The notes beneath the pieces were generated by a model, which ran no database searches, was not told where the DNA came from, and saw nothing but the letters and a program-made list of their open reading frames with translations. Below are positions 1 to 12,300 of a stretch of DNA of 64,000 nt, piece by piece (positions within the stretch are counted from its first letter, which is position 1; every line of letters begins with the position of its first letter). This stretch comes from Lingula anatina (taxonomy: Eukaryota > Brachiopoda > Lingulata > Lingulida > Lingulidae). Both the position numbers and the translations under genes were made by a program. Location: contig NW_019775968.1 of the NCBI RefSeq assembly GCF_001039355.2, positions 703,973-767,972 on the forward strand, in the 5' to 3' direction.

Positions 1-920
1 AATGGCAAGTTCTCATGACAAGTAGTGGCAAGTTCAAGTGTGCTGAAATTGGCTCATGATGTATTTGAATTTTACCCGTGTGCGGCCTTATAACCTACAT
101 TAGTAACCAACAATGAAAAACCTATTCCTGAAATAAATTTTCATGTGACCTGTTTGTAAACTCTCAGCCCCCGTTGTATTAAATTGACATCTCTTCATTT
201 TCATGGTATCATTTAGGTATATTTACATATAATAGGTCAAGGATATGTATCTAAGGCAAAATTCCAATAATGTTTAATCTGGGATCTTCATCCTTTACTG
301 ATTAATTTCTTTGATCTGTTTATGGACAGATGCTATGTGATGTCACCTGCAGTTGTTTTGTAAAGTTTTCATTTTAAACCATTTAGCATTTTCAGGATGT
401 GACTCTGAACTCTTAAGGGTCTGAAGCCCTGTGTTAGTTGTTTTCTGAATGTTCACAGAAACACTAGAACATAATTATAAAGCAGAGGCTATAAGGCTGT
501 TAACCTTCTTGTAATATTGCATCAAAATTGACAAAAATATTTGTGAAATTTTGTTGTACTGCTTTAATCATTTTTGTCATGTTGAGTGTTTGTTTGGAAT
601 GCGCTGTCTTGTTTTGAAATAGTAAGGAACTTTTCTGATTTATTAAATGCCTTCTGCCCTATTGATATATTGCAGTTGAAATAAGGGAGCGACCTCCCAA
701 CATCCGAACCTAGTCCATGGTGTATTGTCTACTTCACATTCACTTTATAATAACTATTTAACTAACTATTACTATTTAACTAAATGCAAATCATGTGTAT
801 CAATGCTTGTTAACTTGGATGTGAGCCAGCACAATGTTACTTCCTTTGGGTTAGAAAAATCCAATTATGTGTCTCTGTTATATTATGTTATGTTAAGATG
901 TTGGCAAGTTCCAGGTAGTT
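1..920. other. Non-coding stretch, no gene seen
   Basis: AT-rich sequence with stops in all frames and no exon-like reading frame flanked by splice sites. It may be intergenic or the 3' end of a gene lying to the left of the window. The only recognisable content is the dispersed repeat at about 361-560. Confidence 0.5.
361..560 (+). repeat. Dispersed repeat also found in TYMP intron 6
   Basis: Carries the same ordered blocks as the units at 14.0-15.6 kb: a 'TTTTCAxxxTGTGACTCTGAACTC' type block, then 'GGGxCTGAAGCCCT', then a 'GTTAA...GTAATATTGCATCAAAATTGACAAAA' block. The match is by eye; the blocks are AT-rich but too long and too consistently ordered to be chance. Family unknown. Confidence 0.55.
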
Positions 921-927
921 GAATCGA

Positions 928-1040
928 ATTACCTCGGGGATACTCCCTAAATTGCATTCAGTTTAAGCAGCTCAAATGTCTGGCACGCCCCCTTGTAATT
1001 TAAAGAACTTGATTCGCCAGCAGCTGCAAATTCCACCAAT
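928..1040 (-). mobile_element. Fragment of a hairpin MITE-like family
   Basis: Contains 'CTAAATTGCATTCAGTTTAA' followed by a 'GGCACGCCC' block. The same blocks occur in the hairpin element at 37.19-37.40 kb (matching the reverse complement of its right arm) and, more diverged, at 6.27-6.46 kb. One arm only is visible here, so this is a truncated copy. Confidence 0.6.
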
Positions 1041-1217
1041 TGAACTTTAACTTTCACTGATAATGTGTGGAACATTTTTTAGTCATTAAGTGGGAGAAGG
1101 TGTGAACTAATGCTCATTGAGAGTGTCGATCAAGGAAATGTCAAATACTTGATGGACAACGTGAAAAACGGGGATCACGGGAAAGATGCTGGAAAGAAAG
1201 TAAGTGATCAGTACATG

Positions 1218-1386
1218 CAGGCCCGTAGCCAGCAATTTCAAAAGGGGGGTTCTTTTTCTGAAAAAGTGGACCTTTTTCCATAAAAACTCCATGTACCTAG
1301 ATCATATATTTATTTTACCCAGAGTGGACCTTTTCCTAGCAAAAAGGGTGTTTCTTTCGAACCCCCCCCCCCTTGCTATGGGCCTG
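1218..1386. mobile_element. MITE with CAGGCCCGTAGCCAG-type ends and a 5-bp target-site duplication
   Basis: A 169-bp non-autonomous element. Its left end CAGGCCCGTAGCCAGC is mirrored by the right end CTTGCTATGGGCCTG. Inner inverted arms continue with AAAGGGGGGTTCTTT on the left and AAAGG...TTTCTTTCGAACCCCC on the right. ACATG is present immediately on both sides (1213-1217 and 1387-1391), consistent with a 5-bp target-site duplication. It carries no coding capacity. A second, half-length copy lies at about 54.9-55.0 kb. Confidence 0.75.
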
Positions 1387-2650
1387 ACATGTAAATAGAA
1401 AAACCAGCTTAAACATCCCTTTATTTTTAAAAGAAAAAGAAATCGTTGATAAACAACCAAGTGTGTATAATAATAATCCTATTTTTCAATAAAAAGGCGT
1501 ATTTAGGAGAAGCAAAGGTCGTTTAAGTTTAAGCCTACATTACATTTGCCACGGACGCCATACGATGAAGCAGTACGATTTTCCGTGCGATTTTTACGTC
1601 GTACATGTATTATATGTAGCTACGGCAAGTATGGTAGCATTATGTGCGGGTGCTACCGTCTACAGAGCAACAGATTGATTTTTCACAAGATATTCACAGA
1701 TATGCCATTAATTAGATAAATAGTCATTTTGTTCTCTGGATTTTTCAAGATTTCCCTATAATATCTGTAGAGGGTATGCGGGTGCCGTCATTTCGCCGAC
1801 ATGACCTCGAGGTCACGAAGGAAAAAATCGGTTTGTCTGTTGAAAAGTGATCGTACAGAACCCTTTCAGTCTCAGTCCAGTTGCAGTGCGCCTTTGTTGT
1901 GGCTTCGTATGCTACGTGTCTGTTTTCAAATTGTGTCAACGATTAATATAAACCTTAGGCTAAACAAAATGTATATTTTGGTTAACGTGCGGCAACTCTA
2001 TACACTGTTAAACAGAATCGGTAGACAAATTTTCTTTTATTTTTATTATTATTATTTTCAAATGTGTTAAATGGACAAGTCAACTTAATTTTATGATCAG
2101 TTCGGTAAAGGGTTGTGTCAAATCCCAAGTGTAGGTGATTGCAACGCATAACAATCGGTCAATCGTATTTTTTCCACATACCAATAAACAAATTAAGTTT
2201 CCCCAAATTTAGGTACGTGAGCCAACTTATACATTTTCCTAAAGAATTTCTTAAATGCAATCGATGAGGGGGGGGGGGTAATGATGTAGGGAAGTAACAA
2301 TGTTGGGGAGTGACGAAGCGTGGAAGCAACGATGCGGGGGTGTATCGGTGTGGGTTCGTATCGATGCGAGTTAGGCAAAAATTAACTAGGGAGGGGGAGA
2401 GAAACGGGGGTACGGGAGTTTTGGTGCGGAGGCATGTTCACATGACCTCAGTCAAAGTGAATGGCCGTAACAGATTTCAAAAGTTATCATCATAAGGTAA
2501 ATAGATAAGACAAGCACTAAGAGGCAGAAGAGGGTGCGTAAACATCGAATCTAATCACCGTCACTGGTTATTTGGTTATTTCCCAGCGAGGTATTTCAGA
2601 CACACACTTGTAAATAATGCAATAGTTAAATACCTAAAAATACATCTAAC
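1387..2650. other. Non-coding stretch upstream of TYMP
   Basis: No exon-like frame was found. It includes G-runs (about 2269-2278, with further short G-rich stretches to 2430) and AT-rich filler. Short open frames here show no recognisable protein and no conserved splice context. Confidence 0.45.
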
Positions 2651-2653
2651 AGT

Positions 2654-3073
2654 GATTTTTTTTTTTTTTTTTTTGTCACTTCAAAAGGGCTCTGAAGATA
2701 TAGTGTCTGGTTTTCAGGTTCGTTTTTCTCGAGAAGCTAGTGTCGTTTTTCAAAAACGAACCTGGCAACCAATAAATAGTACGGTGCTGTATTTTTTTTT
2801 TTTTTCAAAACAAATTAGTGGCGTTTTTCAGAAACGATTCTGACGCTCGGAACGGGAGTGAANGATTTTTTTTTTTTTTTTTTTTGTCACTTCAAAAGGG
2901 CTCTGAAGATATAGTGTCTGGTTTTCAGGTTCGTTTTTCTCGAGAAGCTAGTGTCGTTTTTCAAAAACGAACCTGGCAACCAATAAATAGTACGGTGCTG
3001 TATTTTTTTTTTTTTTCAAAACAAATTAGTGGCGTTTTTCAGAAACGATTCTGACGCTCGGAACGGGAGTGAA
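2654..3073 (+). repeat. Two ~209-bp direct copies joined at a single N (probable assembly duplication)
   Basis: The segment from the poly-T at about 2656 to 2862 is repeated almost perfectly at 2865-3073 with an offset of 211 bp. The two copies meet at an ambiguous base at 2863. Both start with a poly-T tract and share every diagnostic word (GTCACTTCAAAAGGGCTCTG, CTCGAGAAGC, GACGCTCGGAACGGGAGTG). A single N at the junction suggests that two overlapping contig ends or haplotypes were joined without merging. Confidence 0.8.
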
Positions 3074-3308
3074 CGGAGTGAGAGACGACCGGCGATAAGA
3101 GCCAACCGCGACCACATCCAACTTACTCCTCACAAGTCACATCGTGAATTCGTTACAGGTCACGTGAAGGTGATATGTGGGTTCGATCAGACTTTATTTC
3201 TGACATATGTAAAAACACTTATTTCACATTCTTGTTTTCGTTATGACTTGAGGCATCGATAACCACTGCGTGTGCGTGTGAACGTCACCTGCCTCCCGCC
3301 GCCCCCCC

Positions 3309-3309
<1 letters not shown>

Positions 3310-3343
<34 letters not shown>
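3310..3343. repeat. (CA)n microsatellite
   Basis: About 17 CA units preceded by a short C-run. Confidence 0.95.
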
Positions 3344-3346
<3 letters not shown>

Positions 3347-3549
3347 TACTCGCTGGACATGACCAATTTATTTAAAGTGAGCTTTGGTGTGACGGTAATG
3401 AACTGGCCCTCTCTAACTTGCCTTGCATATGTAAAAACACCTGTGGCGTTATTCCATGTTAGGACACACCACAGTGGACCGTCCACCTAACTATTAGGCC
3501 TACCGTTTGATGTGAATAAGGCCTTGCCTGATCTGATAAGCTTCAACGC

Positions 3550-3641
3550 GTGGATTGGTTAAATAAAAGCATATGCCAAAACACTAGGCTACCAGTAAAC
3601 AACCTTATTAGTTTACAAGTAAGACCAGACAAGGAATCACC
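3550..3641 (+). promoter_or_regulatory. Possible TYMP core promoter and 5' leader
   Basis: An inverted CCAAT box (ATTGG, 3554-3558) lies just upstream of an AATAAAAG TATA-like element (about 3562-3569), some 75 bp before the TYMP start codon. The ATG at 3642 has a good context (CACCATGT). This is inference from motif spacing only; no transcript evidence is available. Confidence 0.3.
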
Positions 3642-3833
3642 ATGTTCAGTATTCCTGGACTAATACGCAAGAAGAGAGACCGCAAGACTTTTTCTAGGGA
3701 AGAAATTGAGTTCTTCATCCAAGAACTTGTCAAGGAAAAAGGTGGAGCAGTACAAGATTGTCAGCTTGGTAAGTGGTATTACTCCACAGCATAGTAGGGG
3801 TATCTTGTGAAGAATGACGACTCTTCATTGTTA

Positions 3834-3865
<32 letters not shown>

Positions 3866-4897
3866 GTCTCTGTCTCTCTGATACGGACGTTGGCGCTCAT
3901 TGTGTCCCACATTTCTGTATCTGTAACATCTCACTCATCATCTGTCAGCAACTCGATCTCACTATATATATATATCCTACAAAGGTCCATCAAATTTCAA
4001 GAAATGTTTTTGGTTTTTGGTTGCACTGATTGGCCTCTGTGGCATTGGAGGTACACTTACATAAATTCCTCTAGGGATTTTCCTATTTTGCTGTGATTGC
4101 TAATTCAGTTCATTAATCATTTGATGGCTGTACTGGTACTTATTTTTCTTAAGATAAGTGAAGGTTGCACTTTGCAGCCTGTTATCAAACAGTAGCGAAT
4201 TCTAAGAACACTGAATAATAAGATAGAGGTGTGGCTATATGTGACACAATTCAATCAGGATACATGTACAAAATAAGTTAGATAGGACAAGTTCAGTACC
4301 TTGTACTGAATGGCATTCACCAAGTAATTCCTTAAAAAGATGCATCTCAGATATTTGAGTCTGTGTATGTTCTGAGGGCTTATCGCCTGGTAAATCCTTG
4401 GTAAGCTTCTTTATTACTTAAAATAAATTTAATCACATGAACAGGGTGCTCCCCCCCCCTCCCCCCCCAAAAAAAATCTGGGGGTTCAAGTCCTGTGAAT
4501 GGATTGCCCACATTCACTGCTGATCAGTCTCTCCTGATGTCACTGTGGCAGTGCTGAGGAAATTTCGGACATCACAGGGGAGCAGAGTGATAGATTGAGA
4601 TGGACAGTGTGGGATTTAAAGAAAAATTTACATATATATATTAAAAATCAAAACTTTTTTCCTGTACGAGTAATATTATATATAATAAAAAGAAAAAAAT
4701 AACAGCAACTTTTTTGCCCCGACCGGTTTCTTTCTTTCTTCAGGGGGTTTTGTTTATTTGTTACCAGGTGATGTCATAAAGGCTACAGATGTCACATTTT
4801 AGCCTTTAAGACATCACCTAGTAACAAATAAACAAAAACCCCTGAAGAAAGAAAGAAACCGGTCGGGGCAAAAAAGTTGCTGTTATTTTTTTCTTTT

Positions 4898-4950
<53 letters not shown>

Positions 4951-7900
4951 AAATTTTCATTAAATCCCACAGTCCTCTCTCAGCCAGGTAACAGTGTCAT
5001 TTGATGTGTGGGGGGTGGCCCTGTCTTGCTGGAAACACTGTCCATCTCAATCTAAGACTCTGCTCCCCAGTGACTGCCAAACTTCCTCAGCACTGCCACA
5101 GTGACATCAGAAGAGACTGATCAGCAGTGAATGTGGGCAATCCATTCACAGGACTTGAACTCCCAGATTTTTTTTTTTTTTTTTTTTTTGGGGGGGGGGG
5201 GAGCACCCTGTTCATGTGATTAAATTTTTTATAAAGTAATAAAGAAGCTTACCAAGGATTTACTGGGCGATAAGCCCACAGAACAAACACAGACTCAAAT
5301 ATCTGAGATGCATCTTTTTAGGGAATTACTTGGTGAATGCCATTCAGTACATGGTACTGAACTTGTCTTATCTAACTTATTTTGTACATGTATCCTGATT
5401 GAATTGTGTCACATATAGCCACACCTCTATCTTATTATTCAGTGTTCTTAGAATTCGCTACTGTTTGATAACAGGCTGCAACGTGCAACCTTTTCTGCCC
5501 TTTAAAAAAGCCATACTTTAATTTAAAAAAATAGATGGTAGAATAACAATGTAGCGTTATTATTATTCACAAAATAGTTGGTGATACCACTTCATGCATT
5601 AGCAATATTTTGATTTATTTAAGTGATCTATCTCAATGATGCATTTATAAGAAGTTGGAGAGTAAGAGTACAGGTGCACTGGTATCTTATCTACTTTGTC
5701 AGTTTATATAATAAGTTGAATTGAAGGGTGGATTATCAGCTAACTGACAAACAGAAATAACGCAAGCCTGCGTAATACTATGGAGGTAATAATACCACTG
5801 TCAAGGGGGAATTTATTTTCAGAGCTATTGTTATTTGACACAACTGAATGGATATATCAATTAAGCTTTAAAAAATCTATTTAATTTTTTTTTATTTTCA
5901 CAATATAGAAAAATAGTAACAATGTATAATAACTTTGTGAATTAAAAATGAAAATTCTCAGACACAAGCCTAAATTTTTCCGTACCGTTAGCTTACGGCC
6001 TCTGGTCGAAGGCCTTCATCAGGCTGACGTGAGTAGTTGTTCACACTCACTGACCGCTAGGTGGTATAGCGGCCAGGACCCTCTTATAAATATCAGGTAG
6101 ATCAANNNNNNNNNNNNNNNNNNNNNNNNNCCCCCCCCCCCCCCCCCCCCGTCCCTATTCATGGGTGGCTGGTATCGGCTGATGTTGATAGCCTATCGTA
6201 TTTTTCGCGGGATGTCGGATGATTCAGATTCAAGAATCTTAGTTGAATTCCAATCGATACTGTGGCCGGTGTCATTTCCATAGATTTTTAGATCGATCTA
6301 TCCCTGTGGGGAGTCTCACTAGATTACTGTCAGCTTGGCCGGCTTAAGCGTCTGTCCCGCCTACTAAAACCTGTAAGGGGGTAATTAACTATGGTGCCCG
6401 CTCGGCTGACTGCAATTTAGCGTGAACCCCCAGGGAGTTAGGTCGATCTAAAACTTAATCCTTAGATCGATCTAAAGCTCTGGGAAAGCACCCTATATAG
6501 GTGTACATGTTCAGAAATGGCAGAGCTGGTATTGCCTACAATCACTGATTTCCTGTGTTCACTCACCCTGATCTTCAACTGTCTACCTGTCTCACCAATG
6601 TAAAAGGAATTACAGTCATGGCAATTGATCCTGTATATTGTCCCACAACGGTGATCTTGGGGGGTTTTGTCCTTTGGTGCCACTAGGTGTTGTTTCAATG
6701 TGCACTGAGGTCTAAAAGCTGTATTTTTTTTAAAGCAGATATCATACCACCAAGTGTAACAAAATCAGTAATATTTCCAAATTTTTGTGTAATTTGATTA
6801 AAGTTAAGATATTCTCCATTTTTGTCAATCAAATCATTTATATAATTGATGCCTGATTCCTGCCAAATTTTATTCGTCATAGTTCTTTTATTTATCAAGA
6901 TTCTATCATTTAACCTTATGCATTCCTTCAAAAATTAATCTCTGGTACAGACACTTTTATGATCTAGCAGATTTTATCAGGGATCAATAACATCTTTCCA
7001 AAATGAGTTTCTTAAATTACATCTTATAGATATCAGTTTTCCCTGACCAATTTCGGCCCATTGTAAATTTGGTATTCATTGAGTCTAAAAAGGATGTCTT
7101 CCATTTTGAATCTTTTTTAAAATATACATCTTCTTAGCCAGGTTAGGTTTAGTGCATAAATGTGATACTTAATGTCAGTACTCTGTCTTAATTCCTCCAT
7201 TTCTATAATTTGAATAATCTTTTCCCTTTTAACTTCATCAATTTTACCATTCCATAATCTAAAACATAGTTCTTTAATAAAATCTGTGTTCGGGTTAGGA
7301 AGTGAAGTAAAAAGATGAGTAAGGTAATTAATATCAAAGGTATTAGAACTACATTCCTACCTAATACTGTCAGGGGTCTCACCTCTTTACTTCTTTGAAT
7401 TTATCTTTATAATTCTTTTCTATCATTTCCTGTAAGTTGATTGAAAACTCAACTCCTAAAATGTCCAAAGTCTTTGAATTCCAATCTAATTTAAAATCTT
7501 TACAAAGAACGGTGTTAGAATTTTTCATATTTCCTATCCAAATCATTTTTGTTTTTTGTGAATTTACAGTTAAACCAGACATGCTAGCGAAGTTTTTTAG
7601 AGTTTGGAGCACACAGCATGTAAAATTTTCAGTTCCATCTAAAAATATTGTCGTATCATCAGCATACTGAGATATTAAAAAATTTTTTATTATGCATTTT
7701 AATGCCATTTATATGGTCATTATTTCTTAACATACTAAAAAGAATTTCAGCACATAATATGAATAGGTATGGTGAGAGGGGATCACCTTGGCGACAGCCT
7801 TGATATACTTTTAAGAGGGAAGAAGAATGTCCATTCACTAATATACATGACTGTGAATCTTTCAAAAATATTTTTACCTATTTAATCATTGATTTTCCAA

Positions 7901-9301
7901 AACCAAAAAAAGTCAAGTGTCTTTAAGATAAAGTCCCATTCCAAAGAGTCAAATGCTTTCAAGAAATTTTTTTGCATTACAAGTCCTGTTTTTTGGAAAG
8001 ACTCGCAGTGTTCTTTAATGTTGTAAACAACCGTTGTATTTTCCCCTATAAATCTTTCTGACATAAAGCCATTCTGGCCTTTGTTGATCAGTGTGTAGAA
8101 CTTTTTAATTCTATTTGCAATCGACCCGGATGCCAATTTATAGACTATATTCATAAGGGAGATTAACCTTAAATTTTGTAAAAAAATCTTTTGGCTTTCC
8201 TTATTTGGGGATCAGGGTTATTACTCCTTGAGCGAGTGAAATGGACATTAATTGGTTTTGTATGCTTCGTTTGTGGAATGGAGAATAAAGGAATGTATAT
8301 CTATCCAAAAAAGCTTTAAACATTCCACTGTGAAGCCGTCCATGCTCAGGCTTTTATCATTTTTCATATTTTTTTAATGTCTGAAGTAATTCATCATCTG
8401 TGATTTTCCCTTCAAGCATGTTGGCTGTAGTAGTATTCATCTAAAGCATTTCGTAGGACCTTAACAACTCTTTCAGATTAACATCTTCTGTCCCCTTTTT
8501 TGTAAAAAGATTTTCATAGAATTTTTTTTTGTTTTGTTTCTTGCATAATATCATTCTGATTTGTGGCCAAGTCACCATTATCTTTGTGTATTTTATTTAT
8601 AGTTTTGTTAACGAAATTTCTATTTTCCATTCAATTTTACCAAAAAATATTTAGTTGCTTTTTTCCCCCTCTTCAATCCATCTAATTTTTGACCTTATTA
8701 TTATACCCTGTATCTTTTTTTTCTTATTTGTTTTAAATCATCATTTAATGTTCTTATTTTTTGTATCAGTTCTTGCCTAGTTACATCACGCAAATTTTCT
8801 AGTATGTTTTGCAAATTACCTATTTGATCTTAATAGGAAAAAAAAATCTATTTAATTTATTTGACTGACAATTTAGTCTACCTGATAACGCCGATAAGTT
8901 CCTCATGTAGACATCAGCTAATCTACTGATAATACAGATGGAGCTACGTTGTCAACTAGACTAAATTGTACATAACAGTTTTTTTTTTTTTTTAGCCTTG
9001 AACCTTCAGACTATTGAACTTTCAGACTATTGCTACGGCCCCAGCAAGTGTACACAAGTATATAGGTCTTGTCTGGGACTTAATGTCATAAAATGTATTT
9101 CTTTAAAATGAAACCAAATTGATAAGATTTGAACTACTCAACAAATATACACAGATTACTCATGCAGCCCCGAGGTGACACTTGAAATTATACAACATTT
9201 CTTCAGTTTATGATTCCTCGGAGCTGCAGGTTGTTCAGTTGCATACTTGTCAACATTGAAAATTGTCAGATAAGATTTCGTATTCCACCCTATGTCTCCT
9301 A

Positions 9302-9337
<36 letters not shown>

Positions 9338-12300
9338 ACCCTATATCACCTACAAAAATAACAACAACAACAATTATAACATTGTAAGAAATATCTCATC
9401 AGATTCACCTGGTCCATCTATGCCAACAAATTTAACTTCCTAATATTTCTAGCTATTGATGACAGGTATGAGAGATTTTTTCTATTCATTGATACATGTA
9501 TTAGCTAGTTAAGGCATCAGAGTTACTAATGACAAAATAGGTAACAGAATGAGTAACAAACTAAAACCTGGATGTTAACAGTTTTACCTCTCATCATCCC
9601 ACTGAATTTTTGCAATTGCCAGGGGCCATGTTGATGGCAATTTTCCTGAATGGTATGACCTTGGAGGAAACAAGTTGGCTGACCAGAGCTATGAGAGACT
9701 CTGGGGAGGTGTTGTCCTGGCCATTAGAGTGGAAAGGTTGTGTTGTAGACAAGCACAGTACTGGGGGGGTCGGGGACAAGGTTAGTTTGCCCCTGGCACC
9801 TGCATTGGCTGCTTGTGGGATGAAGGTAGGATTTTTATGTATTTGAAATTAAAGGGATGACTACTGTTCATTTTGGCCAAAAAACTAATTTCCTAGGAAT
9901 GAGCAATGATTATCCTTTACTTACCAATAATGAACAAGTCCACTCTGACATTTGAAGTCATTTTTTTCCTTAAAAGTTTGTTTTTTTTTTGTAATAGTCT
10001 CTTAAGAAATTATTACAGAGGTATAGCCATTATTAAGGTTCACAAGGTCTAATGGCAAGTACATATTCCAGAATAATTGCAATAATTGCTGTTTTAATGG
10101 TAAAATGGAAATAATATTACTGTGAGTTATTTACTATGTATTTTTTGTGTAATATGAATCTCATACAAACATTTTTTTATCCCTTTAATAACATTTAATT
10201 TTTCAGTCCTCATTTAAGTTGATTCCATTAAAATTGCACATACATAATGGAACATTTTATTTATTGGTAAGACATTTTATACAGTTTACTACTCTCCATT
10301 CATTTCCAGGTTCCCATGATTTCAGGACGTGGGCTGGGTCACACAGGGGGGACTTTAGATAAGCTGGAGTCAATACCAGGATTCCAGGTAATGATTGCAT
10401 CTTCTGACATGCTTGAGATCCTGGAAAAGGTGGGCTGTTGCATTGTGGGACAGACCAATACTCTGGTGCCCTCTGACCGTATTATGTACGCTACCAGAGA
10501 TGTCACCAGTACTGTGGACAGTGTCCCTCTGATTGTAGGTAATGTTTTTTTGTCATAAGCCTATTGCATGTCACAGAAATAGTGTGTTATTTTTTTTTTG
10601 AAAAATTTGTCTTTAATTATTAGATGTTCATTTTCCCCCTATCCACAGTAAATAAGCAACCTTAACAGTTTTTGAGGAGTATATATGGCTGGCATCAAAT
10701 TGTAGGTGGTGTAAAAATTGTTGACTCTTTTAATATTATTTTATTTCTTTTATTTTTTTACAGAGAACTGAAATTTTTTATCAAACATGTTTTTAAAATT
10801 AATGCATGTTTATGTTACATCATCTTATTTCATGCATTAAGGTTCAATAGTTTCCAAGAAAGCAGCAGAAGGTCTAGATGCACTGGTTTTAGACATAAAA
10901 GTTGGAAAAGGATCATACACCAAAAATGTTGAAGAAGGTCGTAAATTGGGTGGATTAATGGTAACTATAAGTGGTTAACAAGTATACATATCTGTGCATG
11001 GTACATGTGTGCAGGTCTTATCTAACATAGTATAATTTTTATGTAATTTGGGGGAATTATGCCAGCTTACTTTCAGTAAAAATATATCAGTTAAGTACAA
11101 TTTAGTCTTGTTGACAATGTACATGTACTTGTAGCTCCACCTGTATTATCAGTAGATTGGCTGATGTCTACGTGAGGTACTTATCAGTGTTGACTTAAAA
11201 CCAGACTGTTTCCTAACGTATTAAAAAATGGAAATGATGATGGATGACAAATCTCATGAAGGATTCTAAGTTGTTTATTCATTTTCAATAGCTGCACAAT
11301 GCTGTGAGAATTGTAATATATTCCTTCAGAAAAAAAAAGAAAAAAAAGTCATATTTTTATCCCCCCTCCCAAAAAAAAAACTGTTATGTTATTTTATGGA
11401 AATAATTGCAGCTTACTGCACTTTCAGTAAAAATATATATCAATTAAGTACAATTTAGTCTAGTTGACAATGTAGCTCCACCTGTATTATCAGTAGACCG
11501 GCTGATGTCTACGTGAGGTACCAGACTTGTTTCCTAACATATTAATATAGTGGAAATGTTCTAATAGATCACATTATGTGATAGTGTACAATTATAGACC
11601 TTGATAATAGTTGTTTTGCAGATCTTAAAAAGTGATTATTTTGACTGACTCACACACAAGGTTGATACTTCTTTTCTGCAAAACAATATATTGAAGTTTA
11701 CAGAGTTGTTTTAAAATATTATGTAATTAACACCAGTGAAAATATCGTTAATTTAAAACTAGACTGTTTCCTAACATATTAATACAATTGAAATGTTCTA
11801 ATAGATCACATTATGTGATAGTGTACAATTATAGACCTTGATAATAGTTGTTTTGCAGATCTTAAAAAGTGATTATTTTGACTGACTCACACACAAGGTT
11901 GATACTTTTTTTTCTGCAAAACAATATATTGAAGTTTACAGAGTTGTTTTGAAATATTATTTAATCAACACCTGAAAATCTTCCTAGATGAAAAATTGCA
12001 ACAACACTCATCTGAAGTTGTTGCTGTCTGATTGATATGTTTCCTTTCTTCTGCTTGGTCAAATAATTGGCAATTATGTTGTTGAGGACAATTTTATGGA
12101 TGGTGTCATTGTCAATGTTATATTTAATATCAAACCTCAAATTCACAAATAGAAAGTCATAAACAGTGCTAATGGTGATTAAGAAATGTCATTGCTGAAA
12201 AAAATGCATATGCCCAACTGGTGAACCATGTTTCACTTGACAGGTGTCCAGCTGTGAGAGCATGGGCATTAAGACAGTTGCCTTGCTTACCAACATGGAT

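Larger units (their letters stand above)
5870..8858 (-). mobile_element. 2.95-kb composite retroelement insertion with an 18-bp target-site duplication
   Basis: AAAAAATCTATTTAATTT occurs exactly at 5870-5887 and 8841-8858, bounding the insert. Read on the minus strand, the insert starts with a Tx1/L1-type reverse-transcriptase remnant (about 8830-6725), passes directly into a Penelope-type GIY-YIG endonuclease remnant (about 6725-6462), then a hairpin MITE-like segment, a gap plus poly-C, a 3' segment with a hammerhead-like motif, and an A-rich end next to the duplication. Its long flanking duplication and A-rich 3' end are typical of target-primed reverse transcription. All coding parts are broken. 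It may be a template-switch chimera or nested insertions. Confidence 0.7.

Noticed and set aside
3241-3490. Frames over the (CA)n repeat at 3.3 kb
   Set aside because: Microsatellite translation (Thr-His and Val-Cys runs).
4480-4510. GGTTCAAGTCC-like B box suggesting a tRNA gene
   Set aside because: No A box or cloverleaf is present, and the word is part of the large palindrome.
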